Shown here: one piece after another, positions 62,151-64,000 of the stretch
Numbering within the stretch: the first letter of the stretch is position 1
Layout: every line of letters begins with the position of its first letter
Origin: Kitasatospora cinereorecta
Lineage (GTDB): Bacteria; Actinomycetota; Actinomycetes; Streptomycetales; Streptomycetaceae
DNA length: 64,000 nt
Assembly: GCF_024172095.1 (NCBI RefSeq)
Contig: NZ_JAMZDX010000008.1
Span: forward strand, 372,001-436,000
Direction: 5' to 3'
The notes under the pieces: model-generated
Seen by the model: the letters and a program-made list of their open reading frames with translations, nothing else
Told to the model about the DNA's origin: nothing
Database searches by the model: none
Translations under genes and position numbers: made by a program

Positions 62151-62998
62151 ATCCCACCCCCGCCACAATCGCCGGCCACCCCGGCTGTCCCCATCCCGCT
62201 GCTTCCTGCCATGGCTTGTACGGATCCCGGGCCGACGAGGACGCCCTGGTGCAGCGGGCGTTCCAACGACACACTCAGCCGGCCGTGCCACAGGGTGTGG
62301 AAGACGGCGGGTAGAACCGTCATCGGGGGGCCGAGCGCCTGAACGCCTTCCAGGAGCGGCCGCGGCCGCTCGAACGCCTCCAGCAGCGCGTCCGCCACCC
62401 CGGGGCGGCCCTGGTAGCGGGGATGGCGGTAGCCGGCCAGCCACCTCAGGTTCGCCGCGAACACCGCATCCAGCGGCTCCAGGCGCCGGTAGTGCCAGCC
62501 GACCAGGTCGCACGCCGCCCGGGCCGCCTGCGCGCCGCGCAGCGCCCGCTCACCGCCCGCCTTTGCATGCCCCGGGCAGTCGGCCAGCAGGGCGGTGCCG
62601 TCCGCGTAGCGCGCGAACAGCTGCGGCACCCACGAGCGCACCGAGCCCCCATGGTCGCGCCACACCAGCCGCACCGGCCGCCCTGCCAGCCCTGTCACCT
62701 GCGGGTCGCGGTCCAGGACCATCAGCTGGGCGCGCATCGCGTTGGACCCGGCGACCACGTGCCGCCCGGTGGTGGCCGACCACCACAGCCCCGGCCCCCA
62801 CCGCCTCCCGGGCGGCACCGGGAACGCGGACACCGGCGCCAGGTCCTCGAAGGCCACCGTCACGCAGGCGTCCTCCCACCGCTGCCGCACCTCCTGGCCG
62901 ACCGGATCGAGGAACACCGCCTCGAACCCCGCCCGCCCATCCACATCCACCGGGCCCGCGGACCCACCCGCCCCGGCCCAACCGTTCACGCTGCTCAC
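62147..62998 (-). CDS. TnsA-like endonuclease subunit, catalytic motif degenerate
   Basis: A 283-residue protein from GTG 62998 (GTG 62989 possible), coupled to the TniA-like fragment. TnsA cuts the 5' ends of Tn7-like transposons. The characteristic order is present: FEDLAPVSAFPVPPGRRWGPGLWWSATTGRHV, then LMVLDRDPQVTGLAGRPVRLVW, then SWVPQLFARYADGTALLADCPG. Normal relatives read PDFF(A/V)R...DGxxVVxD; here PQ replaces PD and the preceding Glu-containing segment reads GSNAMRA. One catalytic acidic residue thus seems lost. The C-terminus ends in Gly-rich sequence over the TniA start. Confidence 0.6.
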   Translation of the reverse strand: MSSVNGWAGAGGSAGPVDVDGRAGFEAVFLDPVGQEVRQRWEDACVTVAFEDLAPVSAFPVPPGRRWGPGLWWSATTGRHVVAGSNAMRAQLMVLDRDPQVTGLAGRPVRLVWRDHGGSVRSWVPQLFARYADGTALLADCPGHAKAGGERALRGAQAARAACDLVGWHYRRLEPLDAVFAANLRWLAGYRHPRYQGRPGVADALLEAFERPRPLLEGVQALGPPMTVLPAVFHTLWHGRLSVSLERPLHQGVLVGPGSVQAMAGSSGMGTAGVAGDCGGGGM

Positions 62999-63195
62999 GG
63001 TTCTCAGCCAACCCGCCACACACGCCCACGCGGACGGCTTTCCCCGTTCCCGCCCCACCCCGTGACCTGGTGCGGTAGAGCGCCCCATACGCACCCGCGT
63101 TCTCACCCGGGCCCACACCCCACCACCAAGCCCAAGCCCGGTGCCGTCCTACACAGCGCCGGCCTGCCCCGGCCCGACGACCCGCCAGACCCCTT

Positions 63196-63549
63196 CTATC
63201 GCACCGCCCGGCCACCATCCCCGAGCACCTCGGCGAGCGCATCCGGGGACAGCCCCGCCCACGCCGCGACGTCCTCGACTCGCACTCCGGCCTCCAACGC
63301 GGCCCCCACCGTCTCCCGCACCGCCTGCTGCAGCCGGTCGATGCCGCAACCCAGGCCCTTCAGCAGCCGCTCCGCCGCCTCCGCACTGCTGCCCCGCTGC
63401 GCCCCGCGCAGCTGGATCAGCTGTTCCTGCGCGTCGTCCAGCAAGTTGCCGATCAGCGCGCGCCGTTCAGGCGCCACCGCCGAGCGCCACACCGTCCCCG
63501 ACCCCGGCAGCTTCGCTTCCTTCGTCAGCGCCCGCAGCTGCGCCGCCAT
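63196..63549 (-). CDS. Unknown protein with C-terminal HTH-like segment
   Basis: From ATG 63549 the product is 117 residues; GTG 63576 is possible and would overlap the upstream gene. It is helical and basic (LRALTKEAKLPGSGTVWRSAV, ALIGNLLDDAQEQLIQLRGAQRG) and ends with a possible HTH (GVRVEDVAAWAGLSPDALAEVLGDG). It lies between a partial upstream gene and the TnsA-like gene on the same strand, so it may belong to the same element. Family not recognised. Confidence 0.55.
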   Translation of the reverse strand: MAAQLRALTKEAKLPGSGTVWRSAVAPERRALIGNLLDDAQEQLIQLRGAQRGSSAEAAERLLKGLGCGIDRLQQAVRETVGAALEAGVRVEDVAAWAGLSPDALAEVLGDGGRAVR

Positions 63550-63565
63550 GCTCGTCGGCTGGAGC

Positions 63566-64000
63566 TCACGGCGCACCCACCACAACTCGTCCCTGTGGCC
63601 GCGGGGCACGGCCGCGCCGCGGCGCCGGCGGATCACCGCTCCACCACGCGATCAGCGGCCCGCCGAAGTCGACCGCCGCCAGCGGCCCCAACCACCGGCG
63701 CCCCACCCGCTCACCCAGCTGCCGGCAGAACGCCCCGTCCGCCGGCAACGCCCGGGGTCGCCCGGCCCCGCTGTCCTGCCAGACCAACTCGGCCATCACC
63801 GGATCCAGCAGCGCCCGCGCGACCTCCACCACCTCCGGGAAGACCGCCGCGTCCCGCGCCACCGCCCGCCACCGCCAGAAGTCCCCGCTCGCGTCCCCGC
63901 CCGCCAGGGCGTGCAGCCGCGCGGGCCACACCCGCTCGTCCGGCCACTCCAACGCCAGATCCCACCACCGGCACACCACCGCATACGCCACCGCGAACAC
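63566..64000 (-). CDS. C-terminal part of an unknown protein, possibly TniQ-like (5' end outside window)
   Basis: The frame is open at the window edge. It contains AVVCRWWDLALEWPDERVWPARLHALAGG and VFPEVVEVARALLDPVMAELVW, followed by GERVGRRWLGPLAAVDFGGPLIAWW. The pattern of Trp-rich helices followed by a final small Trp motif is reminiscent of TniQ/TnsD-type target-selection proteins. Together with the TnsA/TniA neighbours that is plausible but unproven. Confidence 0.45.
   Translation of the reverse strand: MFAVAYAVVCRWWDLALEWPDERVWPARLHALAGGDASGDFWRWRAVARDAAVFPEVVEVARALLDPVMAELVWQDSGAGRPRALPADGAFCRQLGERVGRRWLGPLAAVDFGGPLIAWWSGDPPAPRRGRAPRPQGRVVVGAP

Overview
The window is very GC-rich, with strong G/C bias at third codon positions, GTG starts, GGAGG-type ribosome sites and several leaderless genes. 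It comes from a mycelial actinomycete of the Streptomyces/Kitasatospora kind. An adjacent tap-tpg pair (telomere-associated protein plus terminal protein) shows that the replicon is linear, so this is an arm of a linear chromosome or a large linear plasmid. No telomere lies inside the window. Little of the content is housekeeping: there is one initiator tRNA gene, and the rest is accessory genes, mobile-element pieces, paralogue pairs and broken genes. Function calls come from reading motifs; no database search was run.

Layout. 0-11.3 kb: a linear-replicon block with a small gene, tap, tpg, a DEAH helicase with helicase-associated repeats, and a run of small conserved-type unknowns. A 1.1-kb cassette bounded by inverted repeats and carrying an alpha/beta hydrolase sits between tpg and the helicase. 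11.6-25.6 kb: a patchwork of SUKH (SMI1/KNR4-like) proteins, an IS256-family insertion splitting a decayed gene, a DUF402 gene with a Cys-containing partner, two frameshifted copies of one small gene, three short minus-strand genes, and a HEAT-like gene between IS21-like inverted ends with no transposase. 25.6-42.4 kb: tRNA-fMet, a histone-H1-like Lys/Ala-rich protein with a perfect 156-bp tandem duplication, a SEC-C protein, a lipoprotein, a TPR protein, another SUKH protein, a truncated secreted nuclease, an XRE regulator, and a second copy of the DUF402 block.

42.4-60.1 kb: an island bracketed by about 95-110 bp direct repeats. It holds a DprA-like/phosphoribosyltransferase pair resembling the ShosTA anti-phage toxin-antitoxin, a candidate PD-(D/E)xK nuclease divergent from it, and a 552-residue protein with a C-terminal HEPN-type R-x5-H motif. 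These are followed by two broken genes and a large RHS system: a secreted LamG/B-lectin protein divergent from a 2217-residue RHS protein with a papain-like C-terminal toxin, then a small YrhB/Imm35-like immunity gene. The island therefore combines likely anti-phage and inter-bacterial competition functions. 60.1-64 kb: a small membrane protein and an ECF sigma factor cut off in its region 4, abutting a truncated TniA/Mu-type transposase with a TnsA-like partner (Tn7-like remnant), plus two unknown genes running off the window.

The repeated theme is modular turnover. Passenger genes sit between inverted ends without a transposase, blocks are duplicated, and junctions cut genes in mid-domain, as expected of a subtelomeric arm or plasmid.
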